Shown: positions 29,080 to 42,300 of the stretch, one piece after another | Position numbering within the stretch: position 1 is the first letter of the stretch | How the letters are laid out: every line of letters begins with the position of its first letter | NCBI GenBank assembly: GCA_001839685.1 | Contig: MLAK01000857.1 | Location: forward strand, 1-54,098 | Reading direction: 5' to 3' | From: Tritrichomonas foetus | Taxonomy: Eukaryota > Parabasalia > Tritrichomonadida > Tritrichomonadidae | DNA: 54,098 nucleotides | The notes under the pieces: generated by a model | What the model saw: the letters and a program-made list of their open reading frames with translations, nothing else | Databases searched by the model: none | Told to the model about the DNA's origin: nothing | Program-made: the position numbers and the translations under genes

Positions 29080-32000
29080 ATGTGATTTATGGACAATATC
29101 CTGATGGATATAAGAATGCGCGACGAAACTAACACCAACATTATATATATTGATTTGTTAATTGTCATCGAATTTTGCCTACTCTACATCTTTCGGTTTC
29201 TAACATTGCCACAAATGATGAAAGTGATTTTACTGGAGTCAGAGGCATTGGGTTTGAGATAATTTCGATGATAAATAGAGTCAAGACACACTTTGACCAA
29301 TGTTATCGTCTTTGTGAATGAATCTAAATATCATTCACATCTTAGTACATTTCCAAAAGAATTGATTGCAGTGTTGGTGATTCAGACATCACAATGAAAT
29401 TGCTCTAAAACATATTAAGATGATAGATCATAGAATTCAATTCATGTGAAGCTAACTGCGATATCAAGAAGAGTGTTATCTGTTGTAAATATATATAAAA
29501 CCCAATTGTGCTATCAAATTCATAGTATGCGCAATTCATTATTGCAAAATATGTGCAGGCTTTGTTCCAAACATAAAACATTTTCTCATATAAAAACTAG
29601 ATCGTACGAAGGTTCATTACACTTGAATATTTTCATGAATATCTTTTTCTTCATTCCTATTGAGAGTTTCAATGTTAATTTCAATGTTAGCATTAAGATT
29701 ATAACTTTTAATTAGATTAAATAATGAATCAATGGATATTATTTCCGACTTTTTCACAATTTTCGGAGTAATTTTCTCTCTTTATGATGAAAAGATTCTA
29801 TTGTTTGGAGTGTATCTCTTATTTGAGTAAAGTGACGAATGAATCATTGATCTGGAGAAAATGGAGCATATATCCAGTTGTTGACTGGATGTGCTACACT
29901 AATTGGTGTTATCAGTGATTTGATAACAAAATGACTCTCAAAGCACCAATGTCTGGGTTTTCTAAATGATGAAAATGGCATGTTATTGGAACAGAATGAA
30001 ATCTGTCTGGAAAGAATGAGAAATTCATTTTCTTTTTTACATTTTTCTATCCTGGGAGCATTTTACAAATATAAATATACTTTTATTTATTTATACATTG
30101 AAGTTCACTTCTCGTTCATTTTTTTAGTTGGTGGAGATGGTATTTTCTTCTTATCAAATGTTTCACTTGTACAACCAGCAAAAAAATTAATGAATTGAAA
30201 TGATTTCATTTACTCCTAGATGAAATTATTTAATTTTTATAACTTTTCTGTATTTCCGTTAGTATTTTTCGATAACGACAAAAATTCATATCGTATTCAA
30301 TTTTTTCTGGATAAACCTGCAAGACAAAAACTATGGTTAGTGAAGGAAGTCAATATTCTCTCAGAAATAATCATGTAATCGGTGGTGATCAACTTTCGCT
30401 TCAATTTATTAGATGAAAAATCAGCAATTCAAAGTGAACGATTTATATAATTCCGATTTCAACTCAAAACTTGGCTCTAATTGGGTGTGAAATATAAGAT
30501 CAATTGAGGTCAAAAGTTATGTTATAAAGGTGAATTATTCAATATTTGAATTAGGACTGAACTTTTATGATCCTGTTCAAATATTTGAATGTATTTCCTA
30601 ATTTTATTTGAATGTATTTATAGAATTTATTTGATTATATTATTGAATTGTGAAAACTCACGAAAAATGAAAAAATTCACCTATAATTTGAATGCATCAG
30701 AATTTTCTTTTGAAAATAGTGGCATTTCACTAATCTGTTGAAAATACCTTTTGGTCATCAACCATTCTCCAAGATGAGAAAATCGTAAAGATCGATGTTT
30801 GGGATTTAATTGGTTGTCCGATATATTAAATTTGAATAAAAAAACGGCGAAAACTTTCCTGAGACATCAGAAATTAATAAATTGAATGACATTCTCTCAA
30901 CTTATTATCTGCCTCTTCAAAATTGAATAATGGCATATTAGTGTATCAGAATTTCACCAAATCGCCCAAGAAGTCAGTTTTATGAAATTGGAAAAAAAAG
31001 CTAGGAGAATTTTTAATTTGTTGATGGAAAGATATTAGTGACTGACCAAAAAATCAGAATCAGAATTATAATAATTTTACCAGCCCGAAAATGGTTCTAT
31101 GAAAAATTAGATAATTGGCAGAGATATTTCATTTAAAAGAAGATATTGTGATCAGGCGGAAAGGATAATCGTTGAAATTGAGAAAATTCGAGTCAGGTTC
31201 TATCGAAGAATGTGAATTGAAAAAAAGAATTTCAAAATCCATATTTCTATTGTGTTGAAGTTTCAATAAATTCAAAATTATTGAAGTTTATGGAAGTTTA
31301 AGAAAAAATCTATAAATTACCAAAAATATAATAATTGAGATAACTGAAATATTCGAATATATAGATAAAGATAATCGTGAAGTATGAACTTTTATGACGA
31401 AATCTGTTGATAAAAATTTTCTATTAAAAAATTGAAAGATATTACTAATATTAGTCAAGAATCATCATAAATACTATTATTTTAAAAGATTTAGAAACTT
31501 TTTATGAAGAAAAAATGAAAATTTATTGTTTCAAAAAAATAATAGTTGTCTAACCTCCGAATAAATGGGTGAAAGCCAAAGAAAACATCATTTACATAAC
31601 ATTTCTCAGCTATTTCTTTCCAAAATTGTGTTTCTATTGATAATATTAAATCGTATTTGCCCATGTTTATTTGCCCAAAATTGCAGAGTCATTATATGTG
31701 CCGGAGAAAGAAGCAATTAACATATTTATTATCTAAAGGGATCATTATTCGACCAAATATCAGCGGTTTTGGATTTTTCTTTTTGCCGGTGTGTCAAAAT
31801 CATTCTGATATCTGGAAAAGGCCTTTGTTATAATACAGTCCGTGCTTTGGTTCCAAAAAGGAAATAAGTGCTATTATTCCAAATATAAATTATGATTTCA
31901 TTATGAAATTATTTTGTAAATATTTTATTGAAAAAATTTCCCTGGAATTTTGGTTTATCAAACTTCTTCTATTAATTTTTTATCTCCTATTAGATAGATA

Positions 32001-32554
32001 AAATAACTTAATTTTATGTTAATTTCGATAATAAATATTATATCTTTTGAACAAGGAAGTAGTCCATTCCTTTCGTTCATGCATTTATGTATTTAATTAT
32101 TTCATCATTCTATTCCTGGTTTCTTGCATTCATTATATCTGATTTTCACAATTGCAAATAGTATTCGTCTCCTTCTTAAAACACAATTATTTCCGTAAAC
32201 AATTTGTATTTAATTAGATAGCTATTAATATCCATATTATCACTATATTAATTCCGAATGATGTTCAACTTTTCTTGATATTTTCAGTATTTTTTCTCAA
32301 AGGGTTGAACAAGCAAATAACTCTGTCTGTAAGTCGAAATATTTATAAAATAAGTTGATTTTATAGTCAAAGAACAAAAACACGTTAGAGTTTTCGTTTA
32401 TTTTTTTTTTTTTTTTGGGATTTTTTTTTAGGGATTCTTGTTCACATTTTTCACTTTTCAGACACTTTCTGGTGTAACTACATGTGGATATATAAATTAA
32501 GGCTAAATAGGCCATTGCTGCATCTTTTTTTACTTAAAAATTATCAAAACATTA
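29080..32554. other. 3.5-kb gene-poor region with possible decayed coding
   Basis: No intact gene is seen. Three stretches stay open longer than expected or look coding-like but cannot be assigned. These are about 29446-29600 (+), about 30219-30370 (+, reading FDNDKNSYRIQFFLDKPARQ) and about 31610-31830 (+, reading IDNIKSYLPMFICPKLQSHY). They are most likely remnants of dead genes or chance. Long T and A runs occur near 32400-32430. Confidence 0.35.
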
Positions 32555-33073
32555 TTAGCATTCATCTGTCAAATACTTCCCGAAAGAATCCTCCTTGAAA
32601 AAACCGTAGAAATCTGGAAGAAATTGTGAAATTTCTTGGAAGAATATATTTTCATCATTGAAGCCGTTATAATTTTTCGTTCGATTATAATTGTGATTGT
32701 GAGAATTGGAAGCAGGTGAGGTATTATTTCCAAAAACATTGAAGCAGAAAGAATTGTTAAATCCACTGGGATTGTAATCAATGTCATCCGAAAACATAAT
32801 TTGAGCAAATTGATTTTTTTCTGTTATTTCTTCATCTTTTTCTTTGCTAAAAAGATCATCACTGTATTCTTCTGTGATATCATCAAAACTGTCCACATCG
32901 CTTTTAGTACCTTCAAAAGCGAGAATTTTCTGGAGAACACTTTTTAGCATTTTTTTAAGCTCGCTCTTCTCTACGAGCGGCTTTTCATCTGTGTCCAGAT
33001 TGACATTGATAATGTCATTCCCAACTGTAAGTGTTATTGTCTGGATTGTTGTTTCGATCTTCTTCCTTCCCAT
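32555..33073 (-). CDS. small acidic Asn-rich protein, unknown
   Basis: 172 residues from the first ATG (33073), beginning MGRKKIETTIQTITL. The protein is acidic in the middle (DVDSFDDITEEYSDDLFSKE). It becomes Asn/Phe-rich toward the end (NSHNHNYNRTKNYNGFNDEN, FFQEISQFLPDFYGFF). No domain, signal peptide or membrane helix was recognised. Another frame just upstream is open and coding-like, with an ATG at 33107 (MNIQQNHFNLVDG). It would join this frame if one G of a GGG run (33069-33071) were absent, so the true start may be 33107 with a frameshift or base error between. The gene lies about 230 bases from transposon copy 2. Confidence 0.5.
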   Translation of the reverse strand: MGRKKIETTIQTITLTVGNDIINVNLDTDEKPLVEKSELKKMLKSVLQKILAFEGTKSDVDSFDDITEEYSDDLFSKEKDEEITEKNQFAQIMFSDDIDYNPSGFNNSFCFNVFGNNTSPASNSHNHNYNRTKNYNGFNDENIFFQEISQFLPDFYGFFKEDSFGKYLTDEC

Positions 33074-33298
33074 CAACAAGATTAAAATGATTCTGTTGAA
33101 TATTCATTTTTCTATTGGCATTGAAATTTATAGGCAAATTGGTATTTTGAGATGTTTGTAAGGCCAGTTTTGAATAGAAAAAAATCACGAAAGAGAGTTT
33201 TTATTGAAGCACTGAATTATCCAATCAGTTTGTTTCAATTGCTTTGTCATTTTGAAAGTATTTTCAACTTGCAAAGGAAAAAATTATCAATTTTTTAC

Positions 33299-34410
33299 AT
33301 TTTCAAAGATGTATACAAACCAAATAGTCTTAACGTACGAAATNACTNAANTGATCCTTATNATCAGTATTACTTAATACCATCAGTCAAAAATCAAAAC
33401 CCAAATAGCTAAAAGAATGACGAAAATTTCCCTTATCGCAAACTTCGCAAATGGCCGAATTCAAAAATATTTCGAAAATGATTCTGAAGAAGCTATTGTT
33501 TCAGTTTTCGGGTGAACAGCTTTCAGTCAATTGTTAAATCTATTTTTTATAGTTATGAGCCATATTTATTCATAGTTTTGAAATTTTGCAACAATTAAAC
33601 CGAAAAAAGAGCGATTTTGGAGAAAGCCTAAAAAAAAATTGTGAGAAGCTTTTTTTCCAAGAATCACAAAGATTATAATACTGCTTCCCATAATTCTATT
33701 TACACTTCTTCTATCGATTTTTAATTAAAAATCGCGAAAATTTTGATAGTTTTAACTCAGTGATGTTGAATTAATTCAATTTCCATTTGACAAATATGAA
33801 TGTATTGAAATCTTTTCTGTCATAAAATTTTAGTATATGAAGAAAATAGACTGGCAGTCCTCAACAGCACATTCTCAAGCAGGGATACAGATACAACGAT
33901 TGAAAGACCAAATCAAGAAAAATGGAATCCAATATGTTTTTTTCCAGACTCGATGCCAAGTGAATTTTCTGATGACTCGCCATTTAGATGGCAAAACATT
34001 CGTAATCTTCTCATTGATGCCTAAATTTTTTTTATTTATATCAAAATTATTAATATTTTTTTTATACTTCATTTTTGTATTTTGGAAAACATTATAATTT
34101 TCGATGGAGGGTCATATGATAATAAAAAGCACGATTTATGATAAGAAATAATCAAGATATTAATGCTATAAAATCACTTTTTATCTCAATAATTCTCAGA
34201 AATTTCTGTGGGGTTTATTTTTTTCTCACAATTTTTTTTTGGATTTGGTTTTCTCTGTATCTTGATTTTTAAATTATAATATTTATATATTATTAATAGG
34301 ATTACAATTAAATAATTTTTAGATGACAATAATATCAACAATTATTCATTTAGATCTCTCAATAGTCTTCTACATCTAGAGCTAGTTAGTTTGTATACAT
34401 CTATTTTCAA
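33299..34410. mobile_element. non-autonomous DNA transposon (hAT-type), copy 2
   Basis: The element spans 33307-34402 (1096 bp), inverted relative to copy 1 at 10898-11993 and about 99% identical by eye. It starts AGATGTATACAAAC and ends GTTTGTATACATCT. Its flanks carry the 8-bp duplication ATTTTCAA (33299-33306 and 34403-34410), different from that of copy 1. This shows independent insertion rather than a duplicated segment. Four ambiguous bases sit at 33344, 33348, 33351 and 33362. Differences from copy 1 are scattered point changes (for example in the 86-codon frame). High identity suggests recent activity. Confidence 0.87.
33837..34097 (+). CDS. short ORF inside transposon copy 2, unknown
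   Basis: The same 86-codon frame as in copy 1 (11203-11463), with Thr in place of Asn within FLM(N/T)RHLDG. It has a soluble basic first part and a hydrophobic end. No known transposase motif is visible. It is kept only because both copies retain it. Confidence 0.25.
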   Translation: MKKIDWQSSTAHSQAGIQIQRLKDQIKKNGIQYVFFQTRCQVNFLMTRHLDGKTFVIFSLMPKFFLFISKLLIFFLYFIFVFWKTL

Positions 34411-34429
34411 TGTCATTTTTCAGAAAATA

Positions 34430-35090
34430 CTATTGAATCATTTGAGAATATTGCTGTGATTGTGTATTTTCAAATTCATCATTCTCTTGAAATTGTGTTA
34501 TCAATTCCATGAAAAAATTGAGATCATCATCAGGACTTTTGAATGTATCATATGAAATATTACAAATTACGAAATTCGTACATTGAGATAGAAGTTCGAT
34601 ATATAGAGATATTTCAAGGTAAATAGAAAATAAAATATGATTCAAACATTTTCTTCGAAAACTTATAGGTTATGAATATATTAAATAGAAAAAAAAACGT
34701 GTTCTACCACAATTTTTTTGGTTTTAAATTCTGCATTATCTTTTTATGTAGTTGTTTAAAATTGTAAAGGTATTTCTCATCTAAGTAAATATAAAATGTA
34801 ATATATCAATATTAAAAATCAAATAATACTTCGGCGAATCACGAAAACCCACATTTTTTTTTACATTTTACATTTTTGATGAAACCACATTGAAAAGTCT
34901 TTCTAATTGTATAAAAAAGCAATTCTATGATTTTAAAACCAATTATTTTTTTACCTGATTATCTAGTGAAAAAATTGTTGCAAATTTATCTTGAGCATCA
35001 TCAATGACAAGATGATTATTTTGAAAAGAACAAATATAATCAAAACAACGAAATTTTGAATATTCGTTTCTGAAAAAGATAAAAAGCATA
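34430..35090 (-). pseudogene. possible decayed gene, unknown family
   Basis: Two minus-strand pieces look like coding sequence. One near 35070-34950 reads NEYSKFRCFDYICSFQNNHL and VIDDAQDKFATIFSLDNQ, then meets a stop. The other, at 34645-34430, ends SPDDDLNFFMELITQFQEND and QYSQMIQ before a normal stop. About 300 AT-rich bases with stops lie between. The first piece ends at CAG followed by GTAAAA, but no trichomonad-type intron ends are seen, so decay is likelier than splicing. Confidence 0.3.
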
Positions 35091-36115
35091 CAATTATTTC
35101 AATCATTTCATTCAATTCTCCTTCACTTTCATTCTGAGATTTGGAAATTGAATTATTGAATGATATTCAATATTGATCATACTTTTTCAAAAAATCCACA
35201 CTGCCAAATTGAAGCAATTGAAAAATATTTATTTTTTCACACAAATTTAAGTAAATTAATAGCATGCCTGGCTACTTATTTTCGTTTCTTCGAAATTAGT
35301 TAACGCATTAACTTCTCGATAAAACTCTTTTTTCGTTATACATTTTCACATAGAATCGAAGCCTAACTATCTAAATGTGAATTGATATCTCAATGTTAAG
35401 TCAGTGTATATTATATTGAAATTAAGGTGATTATGAATATATTGGTAATACTATCTTATTATTTATTGATTAGATTTATCTCAATTGTTGACTTTTCTAA
35501 AATGATTTTCCGAGATTAATTTTCATTGTGATAATCAACTGTCTTCTTATTTTTATTTGTCTTATATTATTGAATATCGAAATATTCTATTAAAATTGCC
35601 TAGAATTGCGTCTTCATGAAATGTGTTGGAATATTTTAAAGAATTCAGCTCATACATCAGATCTCTAACATAATCAATTCTATTACATTACGTATTTGTT
35701 TATCAAAACATACAGTAAAAAATGATGTTTCTTTCTATTTTTACATTTAACTTGAAATAAGGATAAAAATCTGTTTCTTACAGATGGCAAATAACTTGAT
35801 TTCAATGGCAAATAGCAAGCCTCAATACAAAGAATTTGTGACAATATTTTTGAAAGGTCACTAGGCGGCCAATGATTGTTCCTCTTTCTTGTTTCCTTCC
35901 TTTGTACTTCTTGATTACAAAGCAATTCATGTTATAAGTATTCTATGCATGAAATTATTAACTTTTAATATCATTCCAAATTATGGCTTTCTATTTGACC
36001 ATAATTGAATCTGAGTTTTTCTGCTTATTAAAGCAATTACCTCTAAAATATTAGTCAATAGTTGTATATTCTGGAAGCAAAATCTCAAAGACATAAGGAA
36101 TTTTTGAATTTTTGG

Positions 36116-36160
<45 letters not shown>
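36116..36160 (+). repeat. 45-base poly-A tract
   Basis: An uninterrupted run of 45 A, the longest homopolymer in the window. It does not follow a recognisable gene, so a retroposed mRNA tail cannot be shown. Exact length is likely unreliable in the assembly. Confidence 0.9.
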
Positions 36161-36165
<5 letters not shown>

Positions 36166-36383
36166 TGGACATTCCAACAGTTTCTATTTTTTTGAAGACG
36201 TATATTTTTATTTCCAGCATACTCAAACAATGTTTTTTCTTGAGTTATGAATTATTCACGTGTATTATCATAAAGAAATAATAATAATGCAAATATTAAT
36301 AATAATTTTGTATTTTTCCCGTTTATCTAATAAAATAAAATAAAAAATTATGAAAATTGTATTTTTTCCCTTACATATAAATA

Positions 36384-39300
36384 TTATTCTCCTTCTTCAA
36401 AATTATAGTTGAGAATATCTTCTACTGAATGATTTGAATCACTGCTATTGTAAAAGCGATTTTCTTGTGATTGACTGTTGCTTTGGTATTTATCAGTTAA
36501 ATCACCTGAATAAAAATTGTCAGTTTCTACAGTCATTTCTGCAGATGTTTGTGCATGTGAAACATTCCTCCTTTTAATATGGATAAAGAAATATGCAAAT
36601 ATAACAGCCACCAAAACAACAATCAAAGCTGCAATGACAATTCCAACAATAGCACCTGGTTGAAGTTTACTATCATTTTCCCCATTGGTTTCACTGTTGT
36701 CATTGGTGCTGTCAGTAACTGAAGAAATATTAAATCCACTCTCTTCACCAAGAATATAAACTGAGTGAAGTTGAATCAAGTTTCCATTTGGACCTGAGTG
36801 TTCAAGTTTTACTCTGTGTGCTCCTTCAGTGATCTCAATATTTAATAGGTTGACTTTATTCAATGTAGTTGGGTAAAGTAATGTGGTATCAACTTGGTTC
36901 ACTGAATTTGTATCAATATTTTCATATTTACCATCAATAATAACTTTCAAAATACCAGTTCCTTTATTTTTGTAGCCAACAATGAATAACTGTGATCCAT
37001 TGAATCCAAATTCAAGAAAAGATCCAGCAATACCTGTTGAAGCTTTCCCATCTTTGATAGACCAGTCTTTATTCTTCATTTGATCGAATTCAATCAATGT
37101 TGCATTTGATGGAATAACATCAGAAGGATTAATTGGTTTCTCTGGAGTTGGCGGAATTGTAGTTGGCTTTTCTGGTGTTGGTTCTTCTGGTTTTGACTTA
37201 TCTTCAGTTGGTTCAATTGGAGTTGGCTTTTCTGGAGTTGGTTTATCTTCAGTTGGTTGAATCATGGTTGAAACTTCTTCAGTTGAATCTGTGGATATAT
37301 CTGGTTCTGGAATACTGATAAAATGCAAAGTAACTATTTCAATAACATAATCAATTTGAATGAATTTAATAGTGTGTTCTTTGTTTTGTAATATATTTGA
37401 AGAGAACATTAAATAATCGTTATTTGTTTCCAGTCTGGTATTAACAATATATGTTATTTCATCATCAATTATAATTTGCATATTTCCATGATGTGGAGCA
37501 ACTTTACCTTTAATCCAGAATTGACATCCAGTAAATTTAGCAATTGCTGTTGCTCCTAATTGACCGCTATAAATACCACCAGTATTCCCACTAATATCCC
37601 AGTCTGCATCTCTTTCGAAAGTAGATGAATGAATTGAAATGGCATTCTCTGGAATTACGACAGTCGGAGGAACCTGATCTTCTGGTGTTGGCCCTTCTGG
37701 TTTATAATGGTATAAGCGATTGATTTCTACGCCTGTTTTATCATTATTTTCTTCAATATCTGGATATGAGATCGAAATTGTGTGATTTCCATATAAAAGA
37801 TGATATGGATTCATTAATAAGGCATAATAATCTGTAGTTTCTGAATAGCAATTGATTGTTTTGGAGTCTTCTTCATTATCATCAACAACAATACTAATTA
37901 TTCCATAACTAGGTGCTTTCCTGCCATAAAGCCAGAAGCTGGAACCTTGAAAAGAATAAGTTATTTTAGAGCCTTTTTCAGATGTAAATTTACCTTGAGA
38001 TTCATCTAAATCTTTCCAGTTTCCATTTTCCAGTTGGAAATCTTGAACATTGACATATTGAAGGTTCTTTATTTCTGGTGTATTAAGGTACAATAAGTAG
38101 GTGATTTCCACTACAGCGTCAACATTAATAATAGTAACTGTATGTTCTTTATTTTCGATCTTAGATGATGAAAACATGAGATGCTGATCTTCAGATTGTT
38201 CATTTTGAGTATCAATTATATATGATACAGAATTATCAACAATTAGTTGCATTTTACCATGATGTGGAGCAACTTTACCTTGAATCCAAAATTGATATCC
38301 AGTAAATTTAAATGTCATAGAAGCGCCATTATTCTCACTATATTTACCTCCTGAATTTCCATTACCCCAATAAGTATCCATTGTGAATTTATGAGCACTT
38401 ATGGCATTGGCATGTATTGGAGATGAAACAATCTCACCTGGAAGCTCTATATTGGTATTATTTGGTTGCTGATAATAAAGACGGTTGATTTGAATTCCTT
38501 CATTTCCGACAGAATTATCAATGTATGATATTTCTATTGTGTGATAATCAAAACTAGGATTTAATCCAGATGAATGATACAACAAAATATTTGAATCTTC
38601 TTTTTCAGAATGACAATTGACTGTTGGAGAATGTTCATTATCAATATTTAATTGAATAATTCCATGATTGGGGGCTATCTTTCCATATAGCCAAAATTCA
38701 GTGCCATAAAATGTAAATAATGCTTTGCTATTTTTTGTTGTTGTCCATAGTCCTTCAAATACATTATTACTGTTTGACCATTGAGCCGAATCCTCATATT
38801 TAAATCCTATAGCATTAGCATATTTAATATTATCGCCTTTTGGTGAACTAGAAACAAAGAAAATATATTTTATTTCAATAGGTTCATCAAGACAAATGAT
38901 TTTAATTGAATGTTCGGAATCAGTTAATTCATAAGATGAGAAAAGTAAATAATCATAATTGGTAATATTTTGTTTCGTGTTAACAATATAATATTTATCT
39001 TCATCAACTTCGATTCGCATACGACCATGATTAGGTGCAATTTTTCCACGAATCCAAAATCGTGTTCCTTTGAATGAATATTCGGCACTTGCACCAACTT
39101 CTGTTGTGTATTTTTCATCATCACCACGCCAAACTCCATTGTATGAGAGACGATCTATGGTTACTTTATAGGCAAATTGATGAATTTCAGTTAATGGTGG
39201 AAGTTCATCGGGCATTGGCTCATCTGGTCTATAATAAAAGAATTTATTGATCTCAATTGATTTACCGTTATTTTCTGGAATATTAGGATATAAAATAGAA

Positions 39301-42300
39301 ACGTTATGTTTTTTATATGTAATATTTTCAAGTGGCTTGTATAGTAATGCATAATATTGTTCTGTCTGAGATGAACAATTGATCTCCAATTTGTTCTTTT
39401 CATCCCCATCCAAAATAACATGAATTATTCCATGTTTAGGTCCTTTCTTTCCATAGATCCAAAATTGTGTTCCGCCATAAGTGCATGATATCTGAGAATC
39501 AATTTGAGATGTGTATTTTCCGGTAGATTCGGTGTTCGTCTTCCACTCAGTACCATAATCTTCTTGGAATTCATCTATTTTTACAAATCGAATATTTTCT
39601 CCTTCTGGTGAATCAAGATAATACAAATATGTAATTTCTGTAACTTTATTAACATTAATTATCTTAATTGTATGATTCGTATTTTCTAATTTCAAGGAAG
39701 AAAACATTAAAAAGTCTTGATTAATTTCCTCATTATAATTATCAACTATGTATTTTCTTTTTCCATCAAGAATGATTTGCATTTTGCCATGATCATTCCC
39801 TATTTTCCCTTTAATCCAAAATTGTGTTCCAACAAATGAATATTCGGCCCAATCACCAGGTTTTTTAGTATATTGGCCTCCAGTATTTCCACTTTCTGCC
39901 CAGCTACCATGTAGTGTAAATTTACTTGAATGGATTCTATTAGCATATTCTGGAATTTTAACGCTTGGAGGATTCTCATCTGTTGGTATTTCTTGTGGAT
40001 TTTGATAATAGAAGCGGTTAATTTCTATACCCTCAGTACCTATATTGTTTTTGAGGAACGAAATGGATACTGTATGCAATTTATTCTCCAAATTAGTGCT
40101 TTCTGTTGTAGCCGTTGAATACAATAAAGCGTAGAGATCCCTTTTTTCAGAATGACAATCAATTTCAATAGGCTTTGTTTCATCACCATCAATAATAATT
40201 TGAATAACACCATGATTTAGTGCTTTCTTTCCATATAACCAAAAGTTTGTTCCTTCATATGTATAAGATATTGGACTATTTTTGATCCATGAATAATACC
40301 CGCTTGTATCTTCATTTCTTCCCCAATCACCTTGNNNNNNNNNNNNNNNNNNNNNNNNNNNNNNNNNNNNNNNNNNNNNNNNNNNNNNNNNNNNNNNNNN
40401 NNNNNNNNNNNNNNNNNNNNNNNNNNNNNNNNNNNNNNNNNNNNNNNNNNNNNNNNNNNNNNNNNNNNNNNNNNNNNNNNNNNNNNNNNNNNNNNNNNNN
40501 NNNNNNNNNNNNNNNNNNNNNNNNNNNNNNNNNNNNNNNNNNNNNNNNNNNNNNNNNNNNNNNNNNNNNNNNNNNNNNNNNNNNNNNNNNNNNNNNNNNN
40601 NNNNNNNNNNNNNNNNNNNNNNNNNNNNNNNNNNNNNNNNNNNNNNNNNNNNNNNNNNNNNNNNNNNNNNNNNNNNNNNNNNNNNNNNNNNNNNNNNNNN
40701 NNNNNNNNNNNNNNNNNNNNNNNNNNNNNNNNNNNNNNNNNNNNNNNNNNNNNNNNNNNNNNNNNNNNNNNNNNNNNNNNNNNNNNNNNNNNNNNNNNNN
40801 NNNNNNNNNNNNNNNNNNNNNNNNNNNNNNNGATCCCTTTTTTCAGAATGACAATCAATTTCAATAGGCTTTGTTTCATCACCATCAATAATAATTTGAA
40901 TAACACCATGATTTAGTGCTTTCTTTCCATATAACCAAAAGTTTGTTCCTTCATATGTATAAGATATTGGACTATTTTTGATCCATGAATAATACCCGCT
41001 TGTATCTTCATTTCTTCCCCAATCACCTTGGTTGGCAAAATTAAATTTGTTAATTGGTACATATTGAATGTTTTCTTCTTGTGGGTCATTCAAAAAATAG
41101 ACAGCTTGGATTTGAATGGCTTTATCACTAAGACTAATAAATTTAATTGTGTGTTCTGAAAAATCTAATATATCTGAAGTGAAAACAATTTTGTTATCAT
41201 TTTGATTATCATATTCTGCATATGTATTAACATAGTATTTCTGATTTTCATCAATAATAATTTCCATTGGACCATGATCTTTATGAACTTTACATATAGC
41301 CCAGATTCTTGTACCTGTAAAACTAAACGTTTCCCATGCATCTTTTTCATATGAGTATGGAATATCGTTTGAATACCACCCATTCTCACTATAAACAAAG
41401 TCGCTATATGAAGATTTCGCTGCATTTTCTGGAATGGGCTCAATAATTTCTGGTAAATCATCATATATTGATTCTTCTGTTGTGGATTCAATTGTTGTTG
41501 TGATTTCTTCTTCTTCTTCTGATAATGATGATAATGATGATGAATAATGAAGTTTATGTACTTCAATTGGATCTGTATCTAAACTAATCATTTTAATTTG
41601 GTGTTCTGTCTCTTCTAAAACTTCTGATGAAAACAATAATTTATCCAAATTTTCATCATCTTGAGTTTTGGTATCAACAATATAATTTTTTCCATCAAGA
41701 ATAATTTCCATCTTTCCATGATTGGATGCAATTTTACCAACTACCCAAATTTGAGATCCACTAAATGAATATGACATTGATGCACCAATTTTATTTGAAT
41801 ATTTGTATCCACCATATTCGCTCCAACCTTCATCACTAAAGCTAAGTTCCTGTTGTGGAACTTCGACCGAATTTTTGGAAACTTCAACAAGTGTTGGAAG
41901 TTTATAAGAATCCTTAATATAATATAAATTTGAAAGTTGAATAGCATAACCTTCATTATCAATATTAGTAAATCTAATTGTATGATCAGTATTTTCCAAA
42001 ATATTTGATGTGAAAATATGATGATAATCATCTTGATTCTGTGATTGTGTGTTCACAACATAACTTTGACGATTATCTAAAATGATTTCCATTTTTCCAT
42101 GGTTATATGCAACTTTGCATTCAATCCAAACACGTGTTCCTGTGAATTCATATGTTGCATATGATCCTTTATTCGTTGTATATATATTATCACCAGAATA
42201 TTCCCAATTATCACTATATTTGAATTCAGATGATGGAATTTTTATTGCATTAGAAGGAATATCGCCGAGTTCTGGCACTTCTTCGGAGACTGGTCCTGTT

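Larger units (their letters stand above)
34411..36383. other. spacer with a gene relic and a poly-A tract
   Basis: Contains the minus-strand relic at 34430-35090 and the 45-base A run at 36116-36160, both listed separately. The rest is AT-rich with no gene. An 80-codon minus frame at 35683-35925 has no recognised motif. Confidence 0.4.

Noticed and set aside
29446..30198. Open frames of 89 and 72 codons after the inverted repeat
   Set aside because: No recognisable family; at most decayed remnants, so described under the spacer and not called as genes.
34944..34958. Possible splice donor CAG/GTAAAA in the relic near copy 2
   Set aside because: Lacks the GTATGT donor and ACTAACACACAG-type acceptor known for trichomonad introns.
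36062..36250. Open frames through the poly-A tract on both strands
   Set aside because: Driven by the poly-Lys/poly-Phe homopolymer; no coding signal outside it.
40217..40916. Three long open frames across the N run (one minus, two plus)
   Set aside because: They consist almost entirely of unknown bases and exist only because N has no stop codons.
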